Shown here: positions 52,004-62,149 of the stretch, one piece after another
Position numbering within the stretch: the first letter of the stretch is position 1
Layout of the letters: every line of letters starts with the position of its first letter
Source of the DNA: Chromatium weissei
GTDB taxonomy: Bacteria; Pseudomonadota; Gammaproteobacteria; Chromatiales; Chromatiaceae
NCBI RefSeq assembly: GCF_016583765.1
Contig: NZ_NRRR01000003.1
Location: 186,001 to 250,000, forward strand
Length of the DNA stretch: 64,000 bases
Direction of reading: 5' to 3'
Translations under genes and position numbers: made by a program
The notes under the pieces: generated by a model
Seen by the model: the letters and a program-made list of their open reading frames with translations, nothing else
The model's database searches: none
What the model was told of the DNA's origin: nothing

Positions 52004-52213
52004 CTATTCAGCATGTTCCATAAAAGTTTCATCGCGTCCAACATCGATTTGCTCACGCTTAATCCGTTCATAAATCTCTTCACGATGCACGGAAACTTCA
52101 CGCGGAGCATTCACGCCAATTCGTACCTGATTACCCTTAACGCCAAGAACAGTCACGGTCACGTCATCGCCAATCATCAATGTTTCACCAACCCGCCGGG
52201 TCAAAATTAACAT
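52004..52213 (-). CDS. csrA: Carbon storage regulator CsrA
   Basis: A 69-residue mRNA-binding post-transcriptional regulator. [17 protein letters not shown] is the family N-terminus; the RNA-contacting Leu4/Arg6 and Arg44 ([10 protein letters not shown]) are kept. It follows lysC after 199 bases (no clear element seen besides its promoter region) and precedes tRNA-Ser, as in relatives. Confidence 0.98.
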   Translation of the reverse strand: MLILTRRVGETLMIGDDVTVTVLGVKGNQVRIGVNAPREVSVHREEIYERIKREQIDVGRDETFMEHAE

Positions 52214-52412
52214 CGTTGTTTTCTCCCTTTTCTTCCCTAGTTCCGACGCAATAGTCGCTTTAATTCAATCGCTTGATCCGTGCAGATCACCAACTGTAAT
52301 GCGCCAAATTCTCGAATGACAGTGTGATGTTTGGCGATTCTAGCAACAGTCATCACTGCGCTACAGTTTTTTCTATTGCCGCAATGAGAATTTGCAATTG
52401 ATTTGACGCTGC

Positions 52413-53642
52413 TCAACTCGCCGTGCCGTGTTCCAAACCGAATGCCTCGTGCAATGTTCGTACACCCAGCTCCAGATATTTCTCGTCAACCACCACCGAA
52501 ATCTTGATTTCTGAGGTGGAAATCATGCGAATGTTGATGCCTTCTTTGGCGAGACAACCAAACATCTGACTGGCAATGCCAGCGTGACTGCGCATTCCCA
52601 CGCCGACCAGTGAAATTTTGACGATCTTGGCATCGCCGAGCACCTGCCGCGCTGCCAGCGTTTGCGCCGTCGCTTCGAGAATTTCCAGTGCCCGCGCATA
52701 ATCGTTGCGATGCACGGTGAAGGTGAAATCAGTCGTCGCCTCTTGTGCGCCAACGTTCTGAATAATCATGTCAACTTCGATATTGGCTGCCGCAATGGGC
52801 CCCAAAATGCGATGCGCCACACCCGGTTGATCCGGTACGCCCAGCACCGTCAATTTCGCTTCATCCCGACTGAAGGCAATTCCAGCAATTTTCGCGTCTT
52901 CCACACTGTCTTCCTCAAAAGTAATGAGCGTGCCTTCACCTTCTTCAAAGCTCGACAGCACCCGCAGCGGCACTCGGTATTTACCGGCAAATTCCACCGA
53001 GCGAATTTGCAGCACCTTCGAGCCGAGGCTCGCCATTTCCAACATCTCTTCAAAGGTGATGCGCGCCAGCTTTCGCGCTCGCGGTTCGACTCGCGGATCG
53101 GTCGTGTACACGCCATCCACGTCGGTATAAATCTGACATTCATCCGCTTTCAACGCCGCCGCAATCGCCACCGCTGACGTATCGGAACCGCCGCGCCCCA
53201 GCGTCGTGATGTCGCCGTGCTCGTCCATGCCCTGAAAACCGGCGATCACCACCACTCGCCCGGCATTCAAATCTGCCTGCACTCTCTCCGCGTCGATGTC
53301 TCGAATTCGCGCTTTATTGTGGGCGCTGTCAGTCAAAATCTGCACCTGACCGCCGGTGTACGACCGCGCCGAGCAGCCCTTTTCCGCCAGCGCCATGCTC
53401 AACAGCGCAATCGTCACCTGCTCGCCGGTGGACAACAACACGTCCAACTCACGCGGTTCTGGACGCGCCTGCATCTGTTTTGCCAGTCCCAGCAAACGGT
53501 CAGTTTCGCCCGACATCGCCGACAGCACGACCACCAATTGATGACCCTGCGCAACCCAGCGGTTCACACGCTCCGCGACGGCATGAATGCGTTCCACGCT
53601 GCCGACCGAAGTTCCTCCGTATTTCTGCACAATCAACGCCAT
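52413..53642 (-). CDS. lysC: Aspartate kinase
   Basis: First step of the Asp-family pathway (Lys, Thr, Met, DAP). The kinase domain has IVQKYGGTSVGS and GRGGSDTSAVAIA; two C-terminal ACT domains (from about residue 265) bind the allosteric amino acids. Length 409. It follows alaS by 21 bases on the same strand. Confidence 0.97.
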   Translation of the reverse strand: MALIVQKYGGTSVGSVERIHAVAERVNRWVAQGHQLVVVLSAMSGETDRLLGLAKQMQARPEPRELDVLLSTGEQVTIALLSMALAEKGCSARSYTGGQVQILTDSAHNKARIRDIDAERVQADLNAGRVVVIAGFQGMDEHGDITTLGRGGSDTSAVAIAAALKADECQIYTDVDGVYTTDPRVEPRARKLARITFEEMLEMASLGSKVLQIRSVEFAGKYRVPLRVLSSFEEGEGTLITFEEDSVEDAKIAGIAFSRDEAKLTVLGVPDQPGVAHRILGPIAAANIEVDMIIQNVGAQEATTDFTFTVHRNDYARALEILEATAQTLAARQVLGDAKIVKISLVGVGMRSHAGIASQMFGCLAKEGINIRMISTSEIKISVVVDEKYLELGVRTLHEAFGLEHGTAS

Positions 53643-53663
53643 CGTTTGTTTCCAGTTCTTTTT

Positions 53664-56273
53664 TTAGTTGTCAGTCACTTTTTTCCGCACCCAGCCTTCC
53701 ACCAGCGCCAGCGCCGCCGCCAATTCTGCCGGATCGCCGCCGCCTGCTTGCGCCATATCGGGACGACCGCCGCCTTTACCGCCGACTTTTTCCGCCACTG
53801 CACCGATCAATTCGCCCGCTTTGATGCGACCCGTCAAATCTTTGGTCACGCCCGCCACCAAACTGACTTTACCGTCAGCCACCGTCGCCAACACCACCAC
53901 CGCCGAGCCGAGTTTGTCTTTCAATTGATCGAGCATATCGCGCAGCGTTTTTGCATCCGCGCCAGCCAGTTCTGCTGCCAACACCTTGATTCCATTCACA
54001 ACAACTGCTTGACTCGCCACATCTTGCCCAGCGGCGGCTGCAAGTTTGACTTTCACCTGCTCCAACTCTTTTTCCAAGCGGCGACTGCGTTCCAGCAACT
54101 GCGTCACCCGTTCTTCAACTTCATCGCGTCCGCCTTTGACCAGCGCCGCAATGTGCAACAGCCGCTCTTCATCCGCCGCGATGCAATCCAACGCCGTCGC
54201 GCCTGTCGTCGCCTCAATCCGCCGCACTCCCGAAGCAATGCCGCACTCGCTGAGAATTTTAATCACACCGATATTGCCAACCGCTTTGACGTGCGTGCCG
54301 CCACACAGCTCGGTCGAAAACTCGCCCATTCGCAGCACGCGCACCTGCTCCGAATACTTTTCGCCAAACAGTGCCATCGCGCCGGTCGCCTTGGCATCGT
54401 CCAAACTCATAATTCGCGTTTCCACCAGATGATTCGCCCGCACTTCGCGGTTTATCAACTGTTCAATGGCGCGCAACTGCTCGCGGCTGATCGGCTCAAA
54501 ATGCGCAAAATCAAAACGCAGCCGCGTCGGGCCAACCTGCGAACCTTTTTGCTGCACATGCGTACCGAGCACCTGCCGCAGCGCCGCATGAAGCAAATGC
54601 GTCGCCGAATGATTCAGCGCGATGGCATGGCGGCGTTCGCCATCAACGCAAGCCGCAACGCGATCACCAACCGCCAATTGTCCGGCAGTGACGCGTCCGA
54701 CGTGAATCACTGCGCCGTCGCCTTTCTTTTGCGTATCCAACACGTCAAAGCGCGCCGTGTCCGTCGTCAGCACACCGCAATCACCAATCTGTCCGCCCGA
54801 TTCGCCATAAAACGGCGTTAAATCCAGAATCACCAGCCCTTCAGCGCCAGCCGTCAGCACGTCGCACGAATGCCCGTTTTGATACAGCGCCACCACCGTC
54901 GCATCGCTGTGCAGCCGTTCATAACCACAAAACTCGGTGTGTCCAGCAACCTGAATCTCCAGCGTTTGCGTCGCCCCAAACTGACTCGCTGCCCGCGCCC
55001 GCGTTTTCTGCTGCGCCATCGCCGTCTCAAAACCCGCCATGTCAAGCGTCAACCCGCGCTCACGGGCAATGTCAGCGGTGAGATCAGTCGGAAAACCAAA
55101 AGTATCGTAGAGCTTGAACACGGTCGCACCGGAAATCTCCGCCGTTGCCAGCGCAGCAATCGCGTCGTCCAAAATGCGCATTCCGTGTTCTAACGTTTCG
55201 GCAAATCGCTCTTCTTCCAACAAAATCATGCGCTCAACGTGCGTTTGAGCGGTTTTAAGTTCCGGGTAGGCGCTGCCCATTTCCGCCACCAGCGGCGCGA
55301 CCAATTGATGAAAAAAAGGCGCGGTGCAGCCGAGCCGATAGCCGTGCCGAATCGCCCGTCGCATGATGCGGCGCAACACATAACCGCGTCCTTCATTGCC
55401 GGGCGTGACGCCGTCCACAATCAGAAACGCTGCCGAGCGAATGTGGTCAGCGATGACGCGCAGCGATTTATCAGCAGGATCATCGCAGCCCGTCAATGTC
55501 GCAGCGGCTGCAATCAAATGTTGAAATAAATCAATTTCATAGTTGCTGTGCACGCCCTGCATCACCGCTGCCAGTCGCTCTAAACCCATGCCGGTATCGA
55601 CCGACGGACGCGGCAGCGGAGTCAAATGCCCTTCGGCATCGCGGTTGAACTGCATGAACACGAGATTCCAAATCTCAACGTAGCGATCACCGTCCGCGTC
55701 CGCCGATCCGGGCGGGCCACCGGCAATTTCCGCACCGTGATCGTAGAAAATCTCCGAGCACGGGCCGCACGGGCCGGTATCGCCCATCGACCAGAAATTG
55801 TCTTTGGCTCCGCAGCGCGAAAACCGCGTTGAATCAATTTTGATTTCGTTGAGCCAAATATCAGCCGCTTCGTTGTCATCGTCGAATACGGTGATCCACA
55901 ACCGCTCCGGCGGCAGCGCCAGCACTCGCGTTAAATAATCCCATGCAAAACCAATGGCTTCGCGTTTGAAATAGTCGCCGAAACTGAAATTGCCCAGCAT
56001 TTCAAAAAAGGTGTGATGGCGGGCGGTGTAGCCGACGTTTTCCAAATCGTTGTGTTTACCGCCAGCGCGGACACAGCGTTGTGAAGTCGTAGCGCGCACA
56101 TAATCGCGGCGTTCACGCCCTAAAAACACCTCTTTGAATTGCACCATGCCAGCGTTGGTAAACAGCAACGTCGGATCATTGGCAGGCACCAGCGGACTGG
56201 ACGCGACGCGTTCATGCTGATGTTGGGCAAAATAGTCAAGAAAGCTGGCGCGAAGCGCGGAACTAGTCGTCAT
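53664..56273 (-). CDS. alaS: Alanyl-tRNA synthetase
   Basis: Class II synthetase of 869 residues. The N-terminal catalytic core has [15 protein letters not shown]. The editing domain has the zinc ligands [13 protein letters not shown] and [12 protein letters not shown]-Ala domain closes it ([19 protein letters not shown]). Order recX-alaS-lysC-csrA is conserved in gammaproteobacteria. Confidence 0.98.
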   Translation of the reverse strand: MTTSSALRASFLDYFAQHQHERVASSPLVPANDPTLLFTNAGMVQFKEVFLGRERRDYVRATTSQRCVRAGGKHNDLENVGYTARHHTFFEMLGNFSFGDYFKREAIGFAWDYLTRVLALPPERLWITVFDDDNEAADIWLNEIKIDSTRFSRCGAKDNFWSMGDTGPCGPCSEIFYDHGAEIAGGPPGSADADGDRYVEIWNLVFMQFNRDAEGHLTPLPRPSVDTGMGLERLAAVMQGVHSNYEIDLFQHLIAAAATLTGCDDPADKSLRVIADHIRSAAFLIVDGVTPGNEGRGYVLRRIMRRAIRHGYRLGCTAPFFHQLVAPLVAEMGSAYPELKTAQTHVERMILLEEERFAETLEHGMRILDDAIAALATAEISGATVFKLYDTFGFPTDLTADIARERGLTLDMAGFETAMAQQKTRARAASQFGATQTLEIQVAGHTEFCGYERLHSDATVVALYQNGHSCDVLTAGAEGLVILDLTPFYGESGGQIGDCGVLTTDTARFDVLDTQKKGDGAVIHVGRVTAGQLAVGDRVAACVDGERRHAIALNHSATHLLHAALRQVLGTHVQQKGSQVGPTRLRFDFAHFEPISREQLRAIEQLINREVRANHLVETRIMSLDDAKATGAMALFGEKYSEQVRVLRMGEFSTELCGGTHVKAVGNIGVIKILSECGIASGVRRIEATTGATALDCIAADEERLLHIAALVKGGRDEVEERVTQLLERSRRLEKELEQVKVKLAAAAGQDVASQAVVVNGIKVLAAELAGADAKTLRDMLDQLKDKLGSAVVVLATVADGKVSLVAGVTKDLTGRIKAGELIGAVAEKVGGKGGGRPDMAQAGGGDPAELAAALALVEGWVRKKVTDN

Positions 56274-56300
56274 GGTTAAAACATCTCACAAATGTCTGGT

Positions 56301-56756
56301 CTAATCTGACCAGCGCAGAAACCGCCGAATTAAATTTGTCGGAAAACCACGCTGCTCGAGAAAACGGGCACGACGGCCATAATCCGCACGATTTGTTGGC
56401 AATGCGTCGTTAAAACGCCGGTGATACGCAGCGGTTAAAAGCTCCGCCCAATCATTCTTCATTGGTTCTAGCGCCTGTTCAATTAGCGTTGCGCTTAAAC
56501 CTCTTTCGTGCAATTCGCTACGAATACGCAGTACACCAAAACCTTTATTCGCACGCTCGGCAGCATAGTGTTCAGCAAAGCGTGATTCATTGATAAAACC
56601 CTGTGCTTCCAATTGATTCAATACGGGTTGAATTGCCATTTCAACAAAGCCGCGTTGCATCAATTTACGCATCAATTCACGCCGAGTGTGATCGCGCTGT
56701 GCTAACAAACGTAATGCGCAGTTTTCAATGTCAATTGTTGAATCAAGCGTGTTCAT
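56301..56756 (-). CDS. recX: Regulatory protein RecX
   Basis: A 151-residue RecA modulator with RecX helical repeats (ALRLLAQRDHTRRELMRKL, FINESRFAEHYAAERANKG). It inhibits or adjusts RecA filaments. It lies 22 bases after recA, so both are likely co-transcribed; alaS follows 27 bases later. Confidence 0.95.
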   Translation of the reverse strand: MNTLDSTIDIENCALRLLAQRDHTRRELMRKLMQRGFVEMAIQPVLNQLEAQGFINESRFAEHYAAERANKGFGVLRIRSELHERGLSATLIEQALEPMKNDWAELLTAAYHRRFNDALPTNRADYGRRARFLEQRGFPTNLIRRFLRWSD

Positions 56757-56778
56757 TACAGCAAATACATCTTGCTAT

Positions 56779-58896
56779 TCAATCGTCTTTTGTCGATTTA
56801 TCTTCTGGCAATTCATCGATCACTGTCGGCAATAATTTGGCGCGAATTTTGGCTTCAATGGATTGTGCCATTGCCGGATTTTCACACAGATAATTACGCA
56901 CATTGTCTTTACCCTGACCAATACGATTACCGTCGTAACTATACCAAGCACCTGATTTTTCAACAAAACCTTCGGCAACACCGATGTCAATGATTTCACC
57001 TTCGCGGGAAATACCCTGACCATACAGAATATCAAACTCGGCTTGACGGAATGGCGGCGCAACCTTGTTTTTAATGACCTTGACCTTGGTTTCACTGCCG
57101 ATAATTTCATCGCCTTTTTTGATATTGCCGGTACGTCGAATATCCAACCGCACTGACGCATAAAATTTCAGCGCATTACCACCAGTTGTCGTTTCTGGTG
57201 AATTATGTACAGCGACGTGATCAATCAAATAACTGTGATTACCCGCAACTTCTAAATCAAATCGAGTGCGATGACGTGGTGTCGCTGGTCGCACTTCTTT
57301 GCGGGTAATACGCATCGGAGCAGTTTTAAGCTGTGTGCGCGCATCAAGACGGTGACCATTCAAATGCAAATCAGACGTATCAGGATGCCAATTAAATTGT
57401 CCACGAAAATCAGGATGGAGTTTGTAATCAAGCGATGGATGCACATAAGGTGCGATCTTTTCATGCAATTGCTGCGTTCTTTCGCCACTGAATAAAAGTG
57501 AACGCTCGCGTACAGTTGGACGTCCCATTCCCAGCTGTTCCAAGCGATCTGCCAAGCGTTCTTTATCAGCCATCGATAAACTCACGCATCCAATCTCGGC
57601 TTTACCGTGTCCCCGGTGTTCATAAGAATCCGAAAATGATCCGTCATCGCAATACCAAACTGCGACAGCGCGAGCATCAAGCGCAGACAACATGCCATCA
57701 CTGACTCGTCGCCCCTGTGCGCTGTAGGCTTGACGATGCAATCCAACCAGTTGCCCCATCGGCAGCGTATCAAAACCAATTCCATTGCCCGTTGAACCAA
57801 TACGATTCGCAAAGGGAGCCAGCATTTCGTGTTTCCAATCGCAATACTCGCGCTGTTTTTCACCGTGACCTACGCGAAAAGACACATTGGATTCAGATGC
57901 AAAACGCAGCGAGCCATCACCAAGAACACCACCTAAAATTAATTGATTTTGATCTTCAGTGAGTGCGTAGTGTTTCACTGCAACCATCACTTCATCACCG
58001 ATATTAAGATCGCCAGCGCGGCGCTCGCCATTTGGCGTAAAAATTAAATGATTTGCAGTACAAGTCAGCTTGCGACGCCCTGAACCACCACCCGCTGCTA
58101 CTTCAAAATAAAGCCATTCATCGGTGTCACCATTGCGAAACCAATTCACGACTGGACGCGCCGATAATGCTCCGGTCGCCGGATTCATTGATAATACGTT
58201 TACCGGCAATCGTTGATTCACAATTTTGCCGATCTTTTCAGTCGTGCCATCCGCTAAAACAACACGAGCGTGATAGTCAAAACAGCCAAACATGACTCCG
58301 ATTTTCATTCGAATTTGGTTAATGAAAATGACGCAGCAATTCGAGCGATTGATATTACCAGTTAATTTACGCAATGCCTGCGACATTAACCGCGCATGAA
58401 GTCCCATGTGCGAATCGCCCATTTCACCTTCAATTTCCGCTTTCGGTGTTAATGCGGCGACCGAATCGACGACAACAATATCCAGCGCACCAGAACGCAC
58501 CAACATATCAGTGACTTCCAGCGCCTGCTCGCCGGTATCGGGCTGTGAAATCAGCAAATCTTTCATATTGACGCCGAGCTTTTCGGCGTAAATCGGATCA
58601 AGCGCGTGTTCCGCATCGACGAAGGCTGCTGTGCCACCGAGCTTCTGCGATTCGGCGATGATATGCAGCGACAACGTGGTTTTACCTGACGATTCAGGGC
58701 CATAGATTTCGATGACGCGCCCCTTTGGAACGCCGCCAATGCCCAGCGCCAAATCAAGACCGAGTGAACCGGTGGAAATCGCTTCGACGTTGCGCACACC
58801 ACCGGTGTCGCCCATGCGCATCACCGTGCCTTTGCCAAACTGCTTGTCAATTTGCGCGAGCGCGGCAGTCAACGCTTTTCTGCGGTTTTCGTCCAT
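56779..58896 (-). CDS. recA: RecA recombinase precursor containing an intein
   Basis: A 705-residue precursor. Residues 1-204 and 566-705 are ordinary RecA: Walker A GPESSGKT at 66-73, [13 protein letters not shown] at 192-204 and [15 protein letters not shown] after the intein. Excision of residues 205-565 leaves a 344-residue RecA, close to E. coli (353). RecA catalyses strand exchange and drives LexA cleavage. Activity requires splicing. GGAG six bases upstream sets the start. The promoter has a TATAAT box but no recognisable LexA box. recX follows directly. Confidence 0.97.
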   Translation of the reverse strand: MDENRRKALTAALAQIDKQFGKGTVMRMGDTGGVRNVEAISTGSLGLDLALGIGGVPKGRVIEIYGPESSGKTTLSLHIIAESQKLGGTAAFVDAEHALDPIYAEKLGVNMKDLLISQPDTGEQALEVTDMLVRSGALDIVVVDSVAALTPKAEIEGEMGDSHMGLHARLMSQALRKLTGNINRSNCCVIFINQIRMKIGVMFGCFDYHARVVLADGTTEKIGKIVNQRLPVNVLSMNPATGALSARPVVNWFRNGDTDEWLYFEVAAGGGSGRRKLTCTANHLIFTPNGERRAGDLNIGDEVMVAVKHYALTEDQNQLILGGVLGDGSLRFASESNVSFRVGHGEKQREYCDWKHEMLAPFANRIGSTGNGIGFDTLPMGQLVGLHRQAYSAQGRRVSDGMLSALDARAVAVWYCDDGSFSDSYEHRGHGKAEIGCVSLSMADKERLADRLEQLGMGRPTVRERSLLFSGERTQQLHEKIAPYVHPSLDYKLHPDFRGQFNWHPDTSDLHLNGHRLDARTQLKTAPMRITRKEVRPATPRHRTRFDLEVAGNHSYLIDHVAVHNSPETTTGGNALKFYASVRLDIRRTGNIKKGDEIIGSETKVKVIKNKVAPPFRQAEFDILYGQGISREGEIIDIGVAEGFVEKSGAWYSYDGNRIGQGKDNVRNYLCENPAMAQSIEAKIRAKLLPTVIDELPEDKSTKDD
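57202..58284 (-). mobile_element. RecA intein with LAGLIDADG homing endonuclease
   Basis: A 361-residue intein. It begins with Cys205 after VMFG and ends with His564-Asn565; the +1 residue is Ser566. Block A is [13 protein letters not shown], block B includes [10 protein letters not shown], block F is [13 protein letters not shown] and block G VAVHN. Two endonuclease motifs, [10 protein letters not shown] (Asp327) and [14 protein letters not shown] (Asp417/418), keep their acidic residues. Splicing residues all look intact. The site equals, from memory, that of the Mycobacterium leprae RecA intein rather than that of M. tuberculosis. Confidence 0.95.
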
Positions 58897-58931
58897 CTTG
58901 ATCTCCGTTAAGCGATTGATCTTAAAGCTAA

Positions 58932-58968
58932 ATTATAAAATCTGAATGTCCGGTGCGAATCGGTGCGA
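58932..58968 (-). promoter_or_regulatory. recA promoter with direct repeats
   Basis: A minus-strand TATAAT (58932-58937) is spaced 16 bases from TTCGCA (58954-58959). Two CGGTGCGA direct repeats (plus strand, 58951-58958 and 58961-58968), ten bases apart, cover the -35. No CTG-N10-CAG SOS box is seen within 58897-59158, and that gap holds nothing else. Confidence 0.6.
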
Positions 58969-59158
58969 CTTCCTTTTACGAACCGGAAAGGCGGCGGATT
59001 ATGGCACAGCCAAACCAACAACGTCAGTTGTGCGAACTGTGAATTTGCGTGAATGCCACTGCCGTGATTCCAAACTTCTATTTTTGATTATGGCGTGATT
59101 TTAATGCTGAATTAGAATGATGAAAAAGCGAGAGTTTGAGGATAACAATTGAAATGAT

Positions 59159-60367
59159 TCAGTTGATGATTTGACGTTTAGCAACGACATCAATCGCTGG
59201 TTTCCAAAGCGTAATTTCATAGCAACTTTTATTTGAAAATTTACCTCCTTTATAAGGCCAACGCAGGCAACGCATTCCAACTGCGGTGTGCGTAAATTTC
59301 CCAAACTTACGCAGCCAAATTTCCTTCCATTCTTTAATATGACGCGGATTATCTTCAGATGTGATGAGCCACGCATTTTCCAACTGTGTTTTATCGACTG
59401 AGTCGATTAAATACTCAAAAACTTTTTCACTTCCTTGATAGCCGCCCAGAAGCCATGCAGTTCCCACAGGTTTACCACCAGCTGCGTAAACTAATCCCAC
59501 ACTATCACCGGTTAAATCAAAAAGAGATGATCCTTTAACAAAACCAGCGGTAGATAACATTTCCAAAAAAGCTGTTATATCATCGCGCATGACAGCATCA
59601 ACAAATACAGTTGATGATGGATTTCCAATTGAAATAGGATACTTTTGTTCCATTAACGGCGTGTGAAGCCGGTAGTTGTGATCTAAATCAAACCATGGCG
59701 TAATTTGAAACCAAAGTGCTGGTATACAAAGAACCGTCAATGCAAATAAATACGTTTGCTTGTCAAAAATAGATTGATTAAAAAATGTTTTTAACATCAA
59801 CAAGCAAGCTGTGAGTGGAAAAATAAAAGCCATACTGCTGTGTCTTGCTATTGGAACGTTAGTTCCCCAAGAGTAGCCGAACGGAAGTGCTAAAAATAAA
59901 ATTATTAACGCAGCTAAACGACGATCACTTTTTTCGTTGTTCATAACGATATTTGTAATAAATAATAGAGTAATCACAACAAATACTATCGGGTAAAGCG
60001 TTGCTGGATCGGGTCTGACCACGATCCATAATGCTAGAGTGAACACAAGAAATAAGATCAGAGCACTAATTTTTTTAGATTTATAGTAGACGACTGTTAA
60101 AAGAGAAATTAAATAAAAAACAAAAATTGAGAGATATACCCACCAAAAGCTAAAAAAAGAACGTTGGATATCCCAACTAAATTCTCTGGGAGCATTTAAG
60201 AGACTTCTCCCATCTAACAAATATGTAGATCGAACACCACGCATCAAAACTTGTAACCAATCAGGAAAGGAAAGCTGTATCAACGCGACATTTATTACAA
60301 ATCCAAGAAGTGAAAAAACGGCAATATATTTGAGATGACGGATGCTCCAATTGGAGTTGGAGTACAT
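59159..60367 (-). CDS. C-terminal part of a frameshifted polytopic membrane protein
   Basis: About 402 residues: roughly seven membrane helices, then a soluble C-terminal domain of about 170 residues (from HTPLMEQKYPISIGNPS). I do not recognise a specific family; the layout is that of a GT-C-like glycosyltransferase or similar cell-envelope protein. The first residues (YSNSNWSIRHLKYIAVF) continue the membrane pattern of the upstream frame 60295-60969, which ends in a different frame over the same bases. A T6 run near 60378-60383 is the probable frameshift point. Read as one gene the pair would be about 620 residues. Confidence 0.65.
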   Translation of the reverse strand: MYSNSNWSIRHLKYIAVFSLLGFVINVALIQLSFPDWLQVLMRGVRSTYLLDGRSLLNAPREFSWDIQRSFFSFWWVYLSIFVFYLISLLTVVYYKSKKISALILFLVFTLALWIVVRPDPATLYPIVFVVITLLFITNIVMNNEKSDRRLAALIILFLALPFGYSWGTNVPIARHSSMAFIFPLTACLLMLKTFFNQSIFDKQTYLFALTVLCIPALWFQITPWFDLDHNYRLHTPLMEQKYPISIGNPSSTVFVDAVMRDDITAFLEMLSTAGFVKGSSLFDLTGDSVGLVYAAGGKPVGTAWLLGGYQGSEKVFEYLIDSVDKTQLENAWLITSEDNPRHIKEWKEIWLRKFGKFTHTAVGMRCLRWPYKGGKFSNKSCYEITLWKPAIDVVAKRQIIN

Positions 60368-60969
60368 AAACAAACAAAAAATAAATGACTAATAACCAGA
60401 AAAAGACTAGAAGATATTTTTGTAAACACACAGATAGATATTGTAAGTCCATAAAGTAATGGTGCAAAACTATGTTTTTTACCAGTTTTTAATTGTTCCA
60501 ATATCGCAAATAACGCACCTGTCGAAAGTAAAATACAACCCAGAACAAGCAAGTTATAAGAAGGCGCACGTAACCCTTGCAGATAGCTGTGATAAAAAAG
60601 ACTAAATGTTACAGCGGTACTCACAAATGCAATTTTGTTTTCTTTTGGATGAAAATCTGAAAAAAAGTAGGCATACAACTTCAGGATAAAGTAAAGTGCT
60701 GCAATGACTAAGATAAATAATCCGAGTACTCGTATTGCTGGAATGTTCCCATTTAGCCAGCAGAATGGCAATTCAAAATACAGTCCAAAAAATGATGCTC
60801 CTGCAAAAAATTCTCGTGAATGAAGGTAGTGTAAAAAGTAAAAAGATTCGTCAGTAATTTCAAATCCACGAAAAGCACTTAAACAAAAAATTATCACCAT
60901 TACTACTAAAATGCTCAACGGTAAAAAATGCAACATTTTTAGTAAGCGATTTTGTAGTTCTGATTGCAA
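60295..60969 (-). CDS. N-terminal part of a frameshifted polytopic membrane protein
   Basis: A 224-residue frame with about six membrane helices and an early FEITDESFYFLHYL loop, similar in placement to the acidic loop-1 motif of GT-C glycosyltransferases. The last 15 residues (after LFFVCL) read like out-of-frame sequence. It overlaps the downstream frame by about 73 bases in another phase. Interpreted as the first half of a single gene broken by one indel, or two genes if the sequence is right and the fragments function separately. Confidence 0.65.
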   Translation of the reverse strand: MQSELQNRLLKMLHFLPLSILVVMVIIFCLSAFRGFEITDESFYFLHYLHSREFFAGASFFGLYFELPFCWLNGNIPAIRVLGLFILVIAALYFILKLYAYFFSDFHPKENKIAFVSTAVTFSLFYHSYLQGLRAPSYNLLVLGCILLSTGALFAILEQLKTGKKHSFAPLLYGLTISICVFTKISSSLFLVISHLFFVCLCTPTPIGASVISNILPFFHFLDL

Positions 60970-61204
60970 TTTTATATCCTCATTTTCAACATAATAAGCA
61001 GTGACATTTTAATCAAACCACCTCGGCCAAAACATTTGAAATGCGCCGCGCAACTTCCGCACTAAACGATTTGATAAATGTTCGCTACTAAAAAGACACC
61101 CATGACCACTATCTAACGAGCATCTTGTGTAATAAGATGTAACGAAATTGAGCCTTTTGTTGTTTTGTAGTTAAATAGTTGAAATAGCATTTAACAAGCT
61201 GTCT

Positions 61205-62149
61205 TTAGGTATTTTTTGCGTATTCAATACGTTCAGCAGCTAAAACTTGAGAAATACCAATAACTAGACTTGTTTGCGAAAAGTGCGAATTAAGCGGTGA
61301 AACAATAGAGCGGAATTGAACTCGATGCGTATAAGCATCACCCAAAGAGCTGGCGGTAGTAATAACCAGCGGGGATCGTTTAGCAACTTTTCTAAATACA
61401 GAAACAATTTCTGCAACAGAAGTAGGTTTTTCTGAGGCAATGATTTTAGTGAAAATACCAAGTTTTTTATCGAAAAAACGTAAAGTCACAACTATCAATG
61501 CCGCTGCATCATTAACGTTTATGTAATCTCGAATTGTATCAAATGGCACATATATATGAATTGGCTTATGTTGTATTACACAACGTGCTATGTGTGAAAT
61601 AAGCCCTTGCTTTTTTCCGATGGAAGAGTTTTGTCCATATAAAGTTGATATTCTGGCAATGAGTACAGTAAGTTGAGAATTAGAAAGTATAATTGAACGT
61701 AACATGTCCTCTTGTACTAACTTTTCACGAGCATAGTTGCTATTTGGTGTAATTGGACTTTCTTCAGTAATAACATCATCAGATGCTTCTGCATAAATCG
61801 CGCCCGCTGAACTGGCAAATACCACAGAACCATATTGAATAGATAATCGTGGGTGCATTTGAATAGCATGGAGTAACAGCGATAACGCATTTGTTTCCTG
61901 AACTAATTCATCTACTCGACTATTCATAGTACCAATACCGGCACTCCAATAGATTTCCCACTGATCGGAATCGCTAATCTGCATAGCAAATGCTTCAACA
62001 GATAAGCTAATTTGATTTTTTAGTACGGAAACATTGTTCCAACAGAAACGCTCTGTCGGAAAGAACAATTTTGTTCCATTAGCTTGCAATACTCGACATA
62101 AAGCCGAGCCTAATAAGCCACCACTTCCAATAACCCATGCTTTAATCAT
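61205..62149 (-). CDS. NAD-dependent epimerase/dehydratase family protein
   Basis: An extended short-chain dehydrogenase of 314 residues. The dinucleotide loop is GSGGLLGSAL at residues 8-17; the catalytic Ser is in VFASSAGAIY and Tyr-x3-Lys in YAREK. Likely acts on a nucleotide sugar, but the precise reaction is unknown. Its start overlaps the GT2 stop (ATGA). The 235 bases downstream (60970-61204) contain only a 53-codon open stretch of doubtful meaning. Confidence 0.88.
   Translation of the reverse strand: MIKAWVIGSGGLLGSALCRVLQANGTKLFFPTERFCWNNVSVLKNQISLSVEAFAMQISDSDQWEIYWSAGIGTMNSRVDELVQETNALSLLLHAIQMHPRLSIQYGSVVFASSAGAIYAEASDDVITEESPITPNSNYAREKLVQEDMLRSIILSNSQLTVLIARISTLYGQNSSIGKKQGLISHIARCVIQHKPIHIYVPFDTIRDYINVNDAAALIVVTLRFFDKKLGIFTKIIASEKPTSVAEIVSVFRKVAKRSPLVITTASSLGDAYTHRVQFRSIVSPLNSHFSQTSLVIGISQVLAAERIEYAKNT

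Noticed and set aside
53217-54821. 534-codon plus-strand open frame opposite lysC and alaS
   Set aside because: Composition (His/Arg/Gln-rich) and position show it is the antisense shadow of two well-supported genes.
61015-61185. A 53-codon minus-strand open stretch ending FQMFWPRWFD before a stop, possibly a gene remnant
   Set aside because: No start codon, no recognised family and a length that chance allows; kept only as a note on the 60970-61204 gap.
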